Shown here: positions 1 to 6,380 of the stretch, piece by piece
Numbering within the stretch: the first letter of the stretch is position 1
Layout of the letters: the number at the start of each line of letters is the position of its first letter
Assembly: GCA_030652345.1 (NCBI GenBank)
Contig: JAUSAU010000003.1
Location: forward strand, 1-16,533
Length of the DNA stretch: 16,533 nt
From: Coriobacteriia bacterium
GTDB lineage: Bacteria > Actinomycetota > Coriobacteriia > Anaerosomatales > PALSA-660
Direction of reading: 5' to 3'
Position numbers and translations under genes: made by a program
Notes under the pieces: model-generated
Told to the model about the DNA's origin: nothing
Database searches by the model: none
What the model saw: the letters and a program-made list of their open reading frames with translations, nothing else

Positions 1-37
1 GCTCGCAGCAGCAGCGGAGCCGCCGCGCTCGAGAGCG

Positions 38-700
38 ATGTTCTTCTTCGATTGCCAGAATCTCTACGGCGCCGCTCGTCGCGCATGGGGTTATCGCTAC
101 GCGTGTTTCGATCCCATCGCGCTTTCCCAGTCCATCGCAGAGTCCCGCGGGTGGCACCTCGCTCACGTTCACGTGTATACCGGCGTACCGCGCCCGGAGG
201 ATCGCTTCGCTCTCAACAAGTACTGGACGGGCAAGTTGCGTTGGGTCGGCCAGCAGCCCATCGGAAGCAGTCACTCCCGTCCTCTGCGCTATCGCGACAC
301 AGAGGACTCGGTTTGCCCGGTCTGCGCCGAGTCTCTAGCGATCGTGTGCGCGAAGTGCGGCCACGCCGTGAAGGAACTCGGGCATGAGAAGGGCATCGAC
401 ACTCACCTCGCGCTAGATGTCGTCCGGATGGCCCAAGACGGCGCCTACGACGTGGCCGTCATCGTAAGCCAGGATCAGGACTTCGCACCGGCTGCGTTCG
501 AGGTTAACAACATCGCCAAGGCGCAGGGTCGCATGATCTTCGTTTACTCCGCTTATCCCGAGAACTCGCACCCCGCTGCCAACCAGTTCCCCGTCGAGTT
601 CACGCGGCGTATCGTCGTCACGCACGATGTCTACGCGGCGTGTCTGGACTTGCGCACCTACGGGACCAACCTCGACGTGGCGTCGATAGCCAAGGGGTAG
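38..700 (+). CDS. NYN-domain (PIN-like) putative ribonuclease with internal zinc ribbon; 5' end may lie outside window
   Basis: No close named homologue is recognised, but the fold pattern is clear. An N-terminal FFFDCQNLYGAAR (Asp5, Asn8) matches the DxxN strand of NYN/LabA-like PIN nucleases. Residues 117-127 read EKGIDTHLALD and residues 143-149 read VSQDQDF, the two other acidic motifs that hold a catalytic Mg2+ in this family. Four cysteines (C93, C96, C104, C107, as CPVC and CAKC) insert a zinc-ribbon knuckle before the KGID motif. The family usually cuts RNA. The frame is open back to base 2, no good ribosome site precedes the ATG at 38, and NYN proteins usually have a few residues before the first strand, so the true start may be outside the window. 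Stop is at 698-700, 21 bp before an attC-like hairpin, so it may be an integron cassette gene. Third-position G/C bias is weaker than in RecQ or the kinase further right. Confidence 0.8.
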   Translation: MFFFDCQNLYGAARRAWGYRYACFDPIALSQSIAESRGWHLAHVHVYTGVPRPEDRFALNKYWTGKLRWVGQQPIGSSHSRPLRYRDTEDSVCPVCAESLAIVCAKCGHAVKELGHEKGIDTHLALDVVRMAQDGAYDVAVIVSQDQDFAPAAFEVNNIAKAQGRMIFVYSAYPENSHPAANQFPVEFTRRIVVTHDVYAACLDLRTYGTNLDVASIAKG

Positions 701-721
701 TTTCGGTCCAGCCAAAAATCG

Positions 722-794
722 CTTCAACATCGACAAGGCGCCGGGTGAGGTAGGCTCTGTTCGGGGGCGGATCGCGGCGCCTTGCGGGTTAAGG
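722..794 (+). repeat. Possible degenerate integron attC site (attC-like hairpin)
   Basis: A 10-bp perfect inverted repeat, CAAGGCGCCG (734-743) with CGGCGCCTTG (775-784), encloses a 31-bp loop. Outside it, CTTCAAC (722-728) faces GTTAAGG (788-794), so an AAC...GTT pair lies at attC-like distance from the stem. It sits 21 bp after a stop codon, where a cassette attC would be. Against this, both outer boxes miss the RYYYAAC/GTTRRRY consensus by one base, the spacers are unequal (5 and 3 nt), and no extrahelical base is seen in the stem. An ordinary hairpin terminator without a T-run is a fair alternative. Confidence 0.35.
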
Positions 795-902
795 GAATCA
801 CGTTTGGCGGAGCGACGGGACTCGCGCCGCGGTCGGGCCAATGTGAGGATCGGTCACTGTGGCTCACGGACTGCGCGAACCGACCGCGAGCGGGGGAGCA
901 GC

Positions 903-1505
903 ATGTCGGCAGGCTACGTCTACATCATGTCAAACCCCGCGATGCCAGGGTTGCTCAAGATCGGCATGACCCGAAACGACGTGAGGCAGCGAGCCAGCGA
1001 GTTGGCAGCGTCAACCGGCGTTCCGGCTCGATTCGTGATCGAGTACTACTGCCTGACGGGCGAGCCGGAAGCGGTCGAGGCGCAGGTTCATTCGCACTTC
1101 TCAGCCTATCGCGCACCGGGACGCGAGTTCTTCAGTCTCCCGCTACGCGATGCGGTCCTAGTCGTTGACGAGCACATCCGGCCCGTGGTGCCAGAGCGCT
1201 ACTGCCGGCTGCCAGCGGAGGAACTTCACCCGCCTGCTAACAGCAGGGTCCGCGCCGAGAGTGGCGGCACTCTCAAGTTGCCCGACGCCGTCGTCCGCAT
1301 GCGCGGCGCCAGACGATACGAGGCGATCATTCGCCTGTTTGCCGAGTCGTCCAAAGCGACGGCGACTTTGGCAATTGCCGGTGTCGACGACAAGACGTTG
1401 TGGCAGGGTTTGGTGCGGGCACGCAATCAGGTTGGCGCACCCGCCGTCGTGATCAACTGGCCTGCCGGCGGGATGGTCAGGCTGTCAAGGGGGAACGCAT
1501 CGTAG
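903..1505 (+). CDS. GIY-YIG-type nuclease-fold protein (T5orf172/MUG113-like), probable integron cassette gene
   Basis: Two hundred residues from the ATG at 903, chosen because GGGGGAG (893-899) is a good ribosome site and because the domain begins at once (GYVYIM, residues 4-9). The frame is open to 804, but the extra 33 residues look like untranslated leader. Residues 4-82 carry the T5orf172 form of the GIY-YIG fold: YVYIMS for the GIY strand, LLKIGMTRN (18-25) for the YIG strand, Arg28/Arg30, a central Glu/His helix (EAVEAQVHSHF) and the closing GREFFSLPL with Glu75. Such domains occur in phage, mobile-element and restriction-like proteins and are presumed DNA endonucleases. The C-terminal 100 residues match nothing I recognise. 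They end in a compact helix-strand region (DKTLWQGLVRARNQVG) that might bind DNA. Its stop lies 36 bp before a convincing attC, the classic gene-plus-attC cassette layout. Confidence 0.8.
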   Translation: MSAGYVYIMSNPAMPGLLKIGMTRNDVRQRASELAASTGVPARFVIEYYCLTGEPEAVEAQVHSHFSAYRAPGREFFSLPLRDAVLVVDEHIRPVVPERYCRLPAEELHPPANSRVRAESGGTLKLPDAVVRMRGARRYEAIIRLFAESSKATATLAIAGVDDKTLWQGLVRARNQVGAPAVVINWPAGGMVRLSRGNAS

Positions 1506-1528
1506 AACTGCGGCGATGCCCGAGCTGG

Positions 1529-1834
1529 TTAGAGCGCCTCGCCTAACAAGTGCTTCCAGCCGACCAGTTCACAGTCGGCGCACCATGGTAGGTTTGTGGC
1601 GGGCGGCTGAAACACAACACGTTGGGCACGCTCGGTGGGCGCCAGTGCGCCGATGTCGGACTTCTTGTTTAGAGTTGCAGCGTAGGGGAGCCGGCCTTCC
1701 AGCGCTCGCCACTGACTTCGCACGCCCAAGACGACGGGGCCATCGGAGTTCGTATACACCTCAAGCTCAGGAGGCGTGCGGTTGGACGGGTGGTCGGCCC
1801 GCGCCTCAAGGCCGCTGTGACGCCGTGCCGGCAT
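1529..1834 (-). CDS. Possible small hypothetical ORF reading antisense through the attC site
   Basis: A 101-codon frame starts with ATG 29 bp inside the 3' end of the PD-(D/E)XK gene and runs across the gap and through the whole attC, stopping at 1531-1529. Roughly three quarters of its codons end in G or C by my count, above what a random frame here would give, and the middle (residues about 22-65) has a protein-like composition. The last 30 residues are the attC read backwards, so they cannot be an ordinary conserved domain. No function is recognised. It may be a real small gene cut by cassette insertion, or chance. If it is not coding, the 1628-1805 gap holds nothing else I can identify. 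Confidence 0.25.
   Translation of the reverse strand: MPARRHSGLEARADHPSNRTPPELEVYTNSDGPVVLGVRSQWRALEGRLPYAATLNKKSDIGALAPTERAQRVVFQPPATNLPWCADCELVGWKHLLGEAL
1541..1627 (+). mobile_element. Integron attC recombination site (59-base-element type), 87 bp
   Basis: The site opens with GCCTAAC (1541-1547, matching RYYYAAC) and closes with GTTGGGC (1621-1627, matching GTTRRRY). The inner left arm AACAAGTGCTTCCAGCCGAC closely follows the familiar attC left arm of aadA-type cassettes (AACAATTCGTTCAAGCCGAC), about 15 of 20 positions. The right arm GGCGGCTGAAACAC is its imperfect complement. TTCCAGCCG on the left pairs with CGGCTGAA on the right leaving one unpaired C, so the bottom strand has an extrahelical G in the L'' position as expected for integrase recognition of the folded bottom strand. 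Polarity fits a cassette gene to the left (903-1505). The L'-R' spacer is about two bases longer than in classical sites. No integrase gene is in the window. Confidence 0.85.
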
Positions 1835-2777
1835 ACACCCTGGCGTCCACGCAATTCGTATCGCGCATGACGTAGTCCGGTGAGTTCAGCTTCAGCAAGC
1901 GTATCTCTACGCCGGGCGTCTCCGCTGCCGTCTCTGCAACCTGACGCAGGGGCACTCCCAAAGAGCGATGCCTCACGTCGAGATCTACAAAGACGAGCAA
2001 CAGTGCCGGGGTCTCGGTGGAGAACCGCTCGAACGGGACCGATGAGTCCAGCAGATCGAGATCGCTCTTCTGCTCCCAGATCCGCTGGTACTCCAACTTG
2101 ATAGCTTCTACTGCTTGACCGCCTCGAGCGCCGATGATGTCTCGGAAGTCGCGCGCGTGGTCGTGCAGTCCGGACGCTCCGGTGCACGCTGAGTACTCGC
2201 TCTTCACTTCGATGAACACCAACCGCGGCTCGCGCCATCCGTCAGGATCGCTGGCACTCGGTGACCTCTGTGCCGCGATGAGATCCAGTCGCCGCTGGGC
2301 CCACTGATACTCCATGTCGAGGATGAGGAAGTCTCCGACCGGGTTGCCCCGTGCTCCGGAGTTAGCGGCGGCCATCGCCTGACAGTGCGCACGCTCACCC
2401 TTCTTGTGCGTCTTCCACCACTCGTCCATCCCGCGCTTGAGGCCGCCGAAGGCCGAGACCCACGCTTCAGCGTCAGCGCGGGAACTCAGCGATGCGGGCA
2501 ACTCCGGCGCCGTCGTCGCGTTGCCCTTGAAGTACTTCGGATCGAAATGGAGCGCGACGGGTGACTTGCGGCCGTCGACCATCAACAGGCTCCCACCTTG
2601 GTAGTACACGTTGAATCGACGCTCTCGGATATCGAAGCGCAGTGCATCGTCGCCAGACACGGCTTCGAGGATTGGATGAAGCATGCCGGTTCCCTGCAGT
2701 TGGTTCAGCAGATCCTTCGACAGGTGCCGGTCCGCCTTGCGGTAGGTCTCTAGGTTCACCCCATGCTTCTTCGTCAC
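1806..2777 (-). CDS. PD-(D/E)XK-like nuclease-fold protein of unknown role
   Basis: Begins with GTG at 2777, preceded by AGAAGGGGG as ribosome site, and encodes 323 residues. Not recognised as a named family. Residues 149-192 show the layout of a PD-(D/E)XK nuclease core: a helix ending RRLDLIAAQ (Asp165), then a hydrophobic strand RLVFIEVK with Glu190 and Lys192, then a Ser/Gly-rich turn and the helix DHARDF. This is the D-(x)n-ExK pattern of restriction-type and repair nucleases. A later strand, PALLLVFVDLDV (257-268), would extend the sheet. The N-terminal 120 residues are a separate mixed alpha/beta region (RFNVYYQGGSLLMVDG). It starts 12 bp after the RNase J-like gene on the same strand, so the two are probably one transcript. 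Codon bias is weaker than in that neighbour, which hints that this gene was acquired. Nuclease activity is inferred only from the motif. Confidence 0.75.
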   Translation of the reverse strand: MTKKHGVNLETYRKADRHLSKDLLNQLQGTGMLHPILEAVSGDDALRFDIRERRFNVYYQGGSLLMVDGRKSPVALHFDPKYFKGNATTAPELPASLSSRADAEAWVSAFGGLKRGMDEWWKTHKKGERAHCQAMAAANSGARGNPVGDFLILDMEYQWAQRRLDLIAAQRSPSASDPDGWREPRLVFIEVKSEYSACTGASGLHDHARDFRDIIGARGGQAVEAIKLEYQRIWEQKSDLDLLDSSVPFERFSTETPALLLVFVDLDVRHRSLGVPLRQVAETAAETPGVEIRLLKLNSPDYVMRDTNCVDARVYAGTASQRP

Positions 2778-2789
2778 GCGTCCCCCTTC

Positions 2790-4061
2790 TCAGACTGCAC
2801 CGCTACCACCCGCCTCCGTATGCACCCACACCACCCTTTTCGCCCCGAGCTTCTCAACCAGCCGCGCCAGGTCCGCCGGCCACGCGTGCCCTCCGCTGTG
2901 GATGAACCGCGCACTCACGCCCTCGCGCTCGGCCCACTCGCGCATCGCGCAGCCGGGGCGCGACCAGTAGCCGCCCCACATCGACCACACGAGTTCGACG
3001 TGGTCCGGTCCGATGTGGTCGAGCAGCTTCGTCGTTCCCCAACTTCCGCGCGAGCACATGAGATGGCGACCGGGCTCCGCCTTCAGCGAGTCGGAACTCG
3101 CCTTGCCGTGACGCCGCATCTCGTAGACGACGTCCATCAGCCCGGCCTCCTTGAGGCGCGACACCTGATGCGGCGCGAAGCTCACGCGCACGTTCTCCCA
3201 CGTGAACTGCGGGATCGCGCTCGACAGCCCGGCGAGCTTCGAGAGCACGAACGCCTGGTAGGGGTCGATGACGAGCAGTCGGTCGGTGCGCTTTGCTGCG
3301 CGGTAGCACGACACCAGCCGGTCCACGTTCTGCCCCGCCGCGACGACCGCCAGCAGCTTGTCGCGGCTCGCCTGCGCCAGCTTGACGAGGTCCTCTTCGA
3401 CGTCCTGTTCGCTCTGCATCCCGTGGCTGCCGGCGGCGACTCCCAGCGTGGTTCCCTCGAGCAGCAACACTTCCACGCCGCGGAGACGCTCGTCCTCGAG
3501 CATCGCCTCGAAGCGGTGTCCGGTGCGACCGTGCGCGCGCAGGTCGCCTGAGTACAGCAGGCGCTGCCCGTCGGCCTCGACCAGCAGCGCGCGGGAGTCC
3601 GGCGCCGCGTGGTCGACCGGGATCGCCGTCACGCTCATCGACCCGATCCGCAGCGGCTCCCCGTCGGGCAGCGTGCGCAGGTCCGCCGGCAGCGTCGCGT
3701 CCGGGAAGAACACGCGGCCGACCTCGAGGATCGCCACCGTGCCGCGGCTGCCGTACACCGGGATCGCCGGGTGCGCGTGGTGCGCCAGGCCGTAGTGGTC
3801 GAGGTGCGAGTGCGTCAGCACGATCGCCGCGATGCCGGGCGCGGTCGGGTCCCGCGCGTAGAGCCCCGGGATGTCGCGGAGCACGCCGCTCGCGACGAGC
3901 TCGGCAGTGGGCCGCTGTGGCGTGTCGCGCGGGTAGTCGGCGTGGGTCTCGTCGTAGAGCGGCATGCCGAGATCGAGCAGGATGCGCGTCCCGTCGTCCG
4001 CCGCGACCTCGATGCACATGCCGCCGATCTCGTGCTGCCCGCGATGGATGATGTGATGCAT
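2790..4061 (-). CDS. MBL-fold metallohydrolase, RNase J/beta-CASP-like
   Basis: A 423-residue soluble protein. The metallo-beta-lactamase signature THSHLDH (83-89) supplies the paired-zinc ligands, with His151 (VDHAAPDS) and Asp173 (LLYSGDLR) as the next expected ligands. The C-terminal end has HSGGH (388-392) and VWVHTE (411-416), the pattern closing RNase J-type and other RNA-processing MBL nucleases (RMMBL motif). The middle (about 195-385) fits a beta-CASP-like insert. RNA or DNA exo/endonuclease action is therefore likely, though it is shorter than RNase J (about 550 residues) and lacks its C-terminal domain, so it is not called RNase J. Strong G/C codon bias marks it as a long-term resident, unlike the gene 12 bp downstream. 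The ATG has only a weak ribosome site. Confidence 0.88.
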   Translation of the reverse strand: MHHIIHRGQHEIGGMCIEVAADDGTRILLDLGMPLYDETHADYPRDTPQRPTAELVASGVLRDIPGLYARDPTAPGIAAIVLTHSHLDHYGLAHHAHPAIPVYGSRGTVAILEVGRVFFPDATLPADLRTLPDGEPLRIGSMSVTAIPVDHAAPDSRALLVEADGQRLLYSGDLRAHGRTGHRFEAMLEDERLRGVEVLLLEGTTLGVAAGSHGMQSEQDVEEDLVKLAQASRDKLLAVVAAGQNVDRLVSCYRAAKRTDRLLVIDPYQAFVLSKLAGLSSAIPQFTWENVRVSFAPHQVSRLKEAGLMDVVYEMRRHGKASSDSLKAEPGRHLMCSRGSWGTTKLLDHIGPDHVELVWSMWGGYWSRPGCAMREWAEREGVSARFIHSGGHAWPADLARLVEKLGAKRVVWVHTEAGGSGAV

Positions 4062-4191
4062 GGGAGAGTCCGCTCTGTCGCGCTGGGTGTCCGGATGAAG
4101 AGATAGCAGGTGGGTGTGACATAGGAGGCGGGATAGGGTCCGGTCGGCTTTCGGTCAGGCCGTCGGCGTAGGCTCGGTCCACGAGGCGTGG

Positions 4192-4197
4192 TATATG
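4192..4197 (+). promoter_or_regulatory. Candidate -10 element for the DUF5678-like/protease pair
   Basis: TATATG stands out in GC-rich DNA, 25 bp before the chosen ATG and just ahead of the ribosome site. No clear -35 is seen, as is common in high-GC actinobacteria. It lies in the divergent gap shared with the RNase J-like gene. Confidence 0.35.
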
Positions 4198-4221
4198 TTC
4201 TACGAAAGGCGGACGCGCACC

Positions 4222-4428
4222 ATGAAGCTCACTCGAGATCAGAAGCTCGCACGACAGATCGCCCGCTATCGCGGCGAGTACGTCGTCGTGAAGCGCGGTC
4301 GCATCCTTGCCCACGATCCCGACATGACTTCGGCGTTGGCGAAGACCCCGTCCTCTGAGCGCGTCGGCGTTGAGATCAGGCGAGTGCCACTCGACGACAC
4401 GGTGACCGCGACCTTCTCCGCTCTCTAG
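4222..4428 (+). CDS. Small DUF5678-like protein paired with aspartic protease
   Basis: A 68-residue protein. The ATG at 4222 is preferred over the in-frame ATG at 4195, because GAAAGGCGG (4204-4212) is a well-placed ribosome site for it and because the upstream ATG lies inside a likely -10 element. The core RYRGEYVVVKRGRILAHDPD followed by an Ala/Lys helix is the short strand-turn-strand unit I associate with DUF5678 proteins (a gene product of unknown function in which a 'your-value-here' hairpin precedes one helix). No signal peptide or membrane segment. It ends 5 bp before the retropepsin-like gene, so the two are translationally linked and probably act together. From memory, this pairing recurs in other genomes, but I cannot verify it here. 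Confidence 0.7.
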   Translation: MKLTRDQKLARQIARYRGEYVVVKRGRILAHDPDMTSALAKTPSSERVGVEIRRVPLDDTVTATFSAL

Positions 4429-4433
4429 CCTCC

Positions 4434-4901
4434 GTGCGCATCGCGTTCACTCCGTTCCCCCACGGGAGTGGGTTCATCGCGCGCCCGTGCGTGCAGATGC
4501 GCCTGGACGCAGACTCCACCAGGACTTGCGCTCGCGCTCTGGTGGATACGGGCTCGGTGCGCACCATCGTTCCGGCCTCCTTTGTCGAGACGCTCGGTAT
4601 CGAGCTCGCGCGCGAACTCGACCGCGTGAGTCTTCGATTCGGCGGCGTGCAGGAGGATGCGGTTCCGGTTCATGCGCTTGATCTCGTGATCGTCTCGCCG
4701 GATCCGCGTGCCTGGCCCGACATCGTGATCGATTCCGTGGCGGTCGCCTGCTGCCGGACTACCGAACTCCCGTTCTTCATTCTGGGAGCGTCGGCCTTGA
4801 CGCGGTTGGTCCTGCTCGTGCGTGAGTACGACCAGGTTCTCCACATCAAGTCGATGGAGGACTTCATGGCGGCACCGCACTTCCGCGACGAGCGATTCTG
4901 A
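4434..4901 (+). CDS. Retropepsin-like single-domain aspartic protease
   Basis: A 155-residue protein from a GTG five bases after the previous stop, with no ribosome site of its own, so translation is likely coupled. ALVDTGSVRTIVP (36-48) is the retroviral-type aspartic protease active-site loop, with Asp38 in DTGS. Like retropepsins it carries one such motif, so it would need to dimerise. FFILGASAL (114-122) matches the second conserved hydrophobic-Gly segment before the closing strand (YDQVLHI). There is no signal peptide, so it should act in the cytoplasm. The substrate is unknown. The tight pairing with the small DUF5678-like protein suggests a regulator, substrate or antitoxin-like partner, which is inference. 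Confidence 0.8.
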   Translation: MRIAFTPFPHGSGFIARPCVQMRLDADSTRTCARALVDTGSVRTIVPASFVETLGIELARELDRVSLRFGGVQEDAVPVHALDLVIVSPDPRAWPDIVIDSVAVACCRTTELPFFILGASALTRLVLLVREYDQVLHIKSMEDFMAAPHFRDERF

Positions 4902-4948
4902 GCACGCACAGCGGGCTCGGTGCGCATTGCGTCATACCGACGCCGGAC

Positions 4949-4965
4949 TTAACATGTGTATTAAC
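4949..4965 (+). promoter_or_regulatory. TTAAC direct-repeat/AT-rich motif upstream of HTH gene
   Basis: TTAACATGTGTATTAAC holds two TTAAC copies 12 bp apart around ACATGT, an AT-rich island in very GC-rich surroundings about 62 bp before the HTH start. It could be the promoter/operator through which the downstream HTH protein controls itself. No clean -35/-10 pair can be assigned. Confidence 0.35.
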
Positions 4966-5026
4966 TTGCGCGGGGTGCGCAGCATGCGGCGACAAGCTCG
5001 GCGCTTCCCTGAGGAGGGCATCTACG

Positions 5027-5419
5027 GTGACTGAGCAGACAGAGCTCTCCCGTCGGATCGCGGATTCGCTGGACTCCGCCGACTACGAGACCGAGAGCCT
5101 CATCCTCTCCCTGACCGGCGAGTTCCTGGATCTGATGGACCTCACCGGGACCACGCGGACGGAGCTTGCGGCTCGCCTCGGCGTGAAGCCGCCGCGAGTC
5201 ACCCGTATCCTCCAGGGAAACGACAACTTCACGCTCCGGACGATCGTCCGTGTGGCCGATGCGCTCGGGTGTCGGATCGTGCTCACGCTCGAGCCGCGCG
5301 ATGCCGTGGCGGCCGCCGGGCAGTCAGCGGTCGGTGCCACCGGGGAATTGGCAGGCGAGAGGGCGACCGTGGCCAAGGCGCGTCGAGGCGCCGCCGCCGC
5401 TCACGCCGTCTCGCGCTGA
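5027..5419 (+). CDS. XRE-type helix-turn-helix regulator (antitoxin-like), no toxin adjacent
   Basis: A 130-residue protein from GTG at 5027 with GAGGAGGG (5011-5018) as ribosome site. Residues 28-90 form a Cro/C1-type HTH: SLTGEFLDLMDLTGTTRTELAARLGVKPPRVTRILQG, followed by NFTLRTIVRVADALGCRIVLTLEP. The last strand resembles the C-terminal end of HigA-like antitoxins. The tail from residue 91 is Ala/Gly-rich and probably disordered. The 125 bp upstream are too short for a HigB-type toxin, and the next gene is a membrane peptide, so it stands alone here. It may be an orphan antitoxin or an ordinary repressor acting on the AT-rich motif just upstream. Confidence 0.82.
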   Translation: MTEQTELSRRIADSLDSADYETESLILSLTGEFLDLMDLTGTTRTELAARLGVKPPRVTRILQGNDNFTLRTIVRVADALGCRIVLTLEPRDAVAAAGQSAVGATGELAGERATVAKARRGAAAAHAVSR

Positions 5420-5501
5420 GCCACCTGATCGGAGGAGGCGTCGACGCCACTCGGGTATGAGCGGTACGTAGCCCCACCCACTCCCGAAGGACCGCCCTCC
5501 C

Positions 5502-5738
5502 ATGTCGATCGACGGCCGCAACCTCAACCAGCCGCCTCCGCCCAAGCGCGACGGATACGACAGCCTGGGCGTGCGCATCTTCGCGGCGTCGCTGTTCTGG
5601 GTGCCCGTCCTGCTGCTCGTCGCGTTCGCGTACTGGAGCGGTACATGGATGGGCGGTTGGGTCGGCGGCGTGCTCAATATCGTCGGCACGATCCTGACGA
5701 TCTTCGTCCTCTGGCTCTTCCGCCGGCGCAAGCACTGA
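5502..5738 (+). CDS. Small membrane protein with two transmembrane helices
   Basis: Seventy-eight residues from ATG at 5502, preceded by GAAGGA (5486-5491). A polar proline-rich N-terminus (residues 1-22) leads into two hydrophobic segments, about 25-46 (IFAASLFWVPVLLLVAFAYW) and 53-72 (GWVGGVLNIVGTILTIFVLW), closed by the basic tail FRRRKH. By the positive-inside rule the C-terminus is cytoplasmic, so both ends are inside. Codon bias is strong, supporting a real gene. No family is recognised and the neighbours do not suggest a role. Confidence 0.7.
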   Translation: MSIDGRNLNQPPPPKRDGYDSLGVRIFAASLFWVPVLLLVAFAYWSGTWMGGWVGGVLNIVGTILTIFVLWLFRRRKH

Positions 5739-5777
5739 GGTCGGGCCCTTCGCGTTCCCCTCATCCGCCCACGGGGG

Positions 5778-5783
5778 TACACT
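5778..5783 (+). promoter_or_regulatory. Candidate -10 element for the lipoprotein at 5850
   Basis: TACACT lies 66 bp before the lipoprotein ATG. No -35 of note. The leader between them contains a short CGTCG/CGACG hairpin. Weak single-element prediction. Confidence 0.3.
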
Positions 5784-5849
5784 CCGGCGTGAGGGGCGCC
5801 GTCGCTCGGCGACGCCGCACGCGATCGCTTCGATGATGGGGGTCATCCG

Positions 5850-6329
5850 ATGAGAACAGCGAGCGTGTTCGTCCGCGTACTCCTGGTGGGATGTCTCGTA
5901 CTCGTGCTGGCGGGATGCACCCCGGCCGCACCTCCCGCCGGCGGTACCGCGGGTACCGAGCCGGCGGCGTCGACCCCGGCCGAGCAGCCGGCGGTCTCCG
6001 GCGGCGGCGGTTGGCTCGACGGCATCCCGGCCACGGTGCCGAAGTTCGAGTACGGCACGTTCGACAACAAGCAGTCGTCGAGCATGAAGGCCGGCGAGCA
6101 GACGATCTACAGCCTCTACTACGAAGGCACGACGAAGGAAGACGTCGCCGCCTACATCGAGAAGCTCAAGGCTGCCGGCTTCGAGGTCACGTCCGACCCC
6201 GCTTCGACCGGGCTGAGTGCTGCCGGCGAGCTCAAGAAGGGCGAGGAGAAGCTCATCGGTCTGAGCATCTCGTGGCAGGACGGCGGGCACGTCGACTACA
6301 CGATCAACGTGATCGGGTCCGGGCAGTAG
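5850..6329 (+). CDS. Secreted lipoprotein with small alpha/beta domain (DUF6591-like)
   Basis: A 159-residue precursor. The N-terminus is a lipoprotein signal: Arg2/Arg9, a hydrophobic stretch (VLLVGCLVLVL) and the lipobox LAGC with Cys23 as the lipidated residue. A Pro/Ala/Gly linker (24-55) follows, as usual for surface lipoproteins. The mature domain (58-157) begins IPATVPKFEYGTF and contains YEGTTKEDVAAYIEKLKAAGFE, a helix that recurs in small extracytoplasmic domains of the DUF6591 kind. It closes with two strands (IGLSISWQD, VDYTINVIG). Role unknown, presumably a cell-surface binding or stress protein. GGGGGT (5834-5839) may serve as ribosome site. A strong hairpin terminator follows the stop by 27 bp, so this is a single-gene or terminal transcript. 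Confidence 0.82.
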   Translation: MRTASVFVRVLLVGCLVLVLAGCTPAAPPAGGTAGTEPAASTPAEQPAVSGGGGWLDGIPATVPKFEYGTFDNKQSSSMKAGEQTIYSLYYEGTTKEDVAAYIEKLKAAGFEVTSDPASTGLSAAGELKKGEEKLIGLSISWQDGGHVDYTINVIGSGQ

Positions 6330-6356
6330 CAGGGGAGCACACCACAGCGCGATCCC

Positions 6357-6380
6357 GAAGGCCGCCGCGAGGCGGCCTTC
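6357..6380 (+). terminator. Hairpin terminator after lipoprotein gene
   Basis: GAAGGCCGCC pairs perfectly with GGCGGCCTTC around a GCGA tetraloop (10-bp stem, GNRA loop). It is followed by GTCATG rather than a T-run, as often seen in high-GC genomes. It lies 27 bp after the stop at 6329. Confidence 0.75.

Noticed and set aside
1781..1787. GTTGGAC, matching the attC GTTRRRY box
   Set aside because: No partner RYYYAAC and no inverted repeat to its left; a match of this size is expected by chance.
2854..4314. 486-codon Arg/Ala-rich frame on the minus strand
   Set aside because: It overlaps the MBL-fold gene in another frame, and its composition is typical of a shadow frame.
4902..5026. HigB-like toxin gene before the HTH regulator
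   Set aside because: Only 125 bp, too short, and no frame there has RelE/HigB features.
5486..5497. GAAGGACCGCCC, also present at 7463-7474 before recQ
   Set aside because: A 12-bp match centred on the ribosome site in GC-rich leaders; likely similarity of translation signals, not a mobile repeat.
5283..6290. 335-codon minus-strand frame across three small plus-strand genes
   Set aside because: No protein-like domains, covers promoters and a lipoprotein gene with a clear lipobox.
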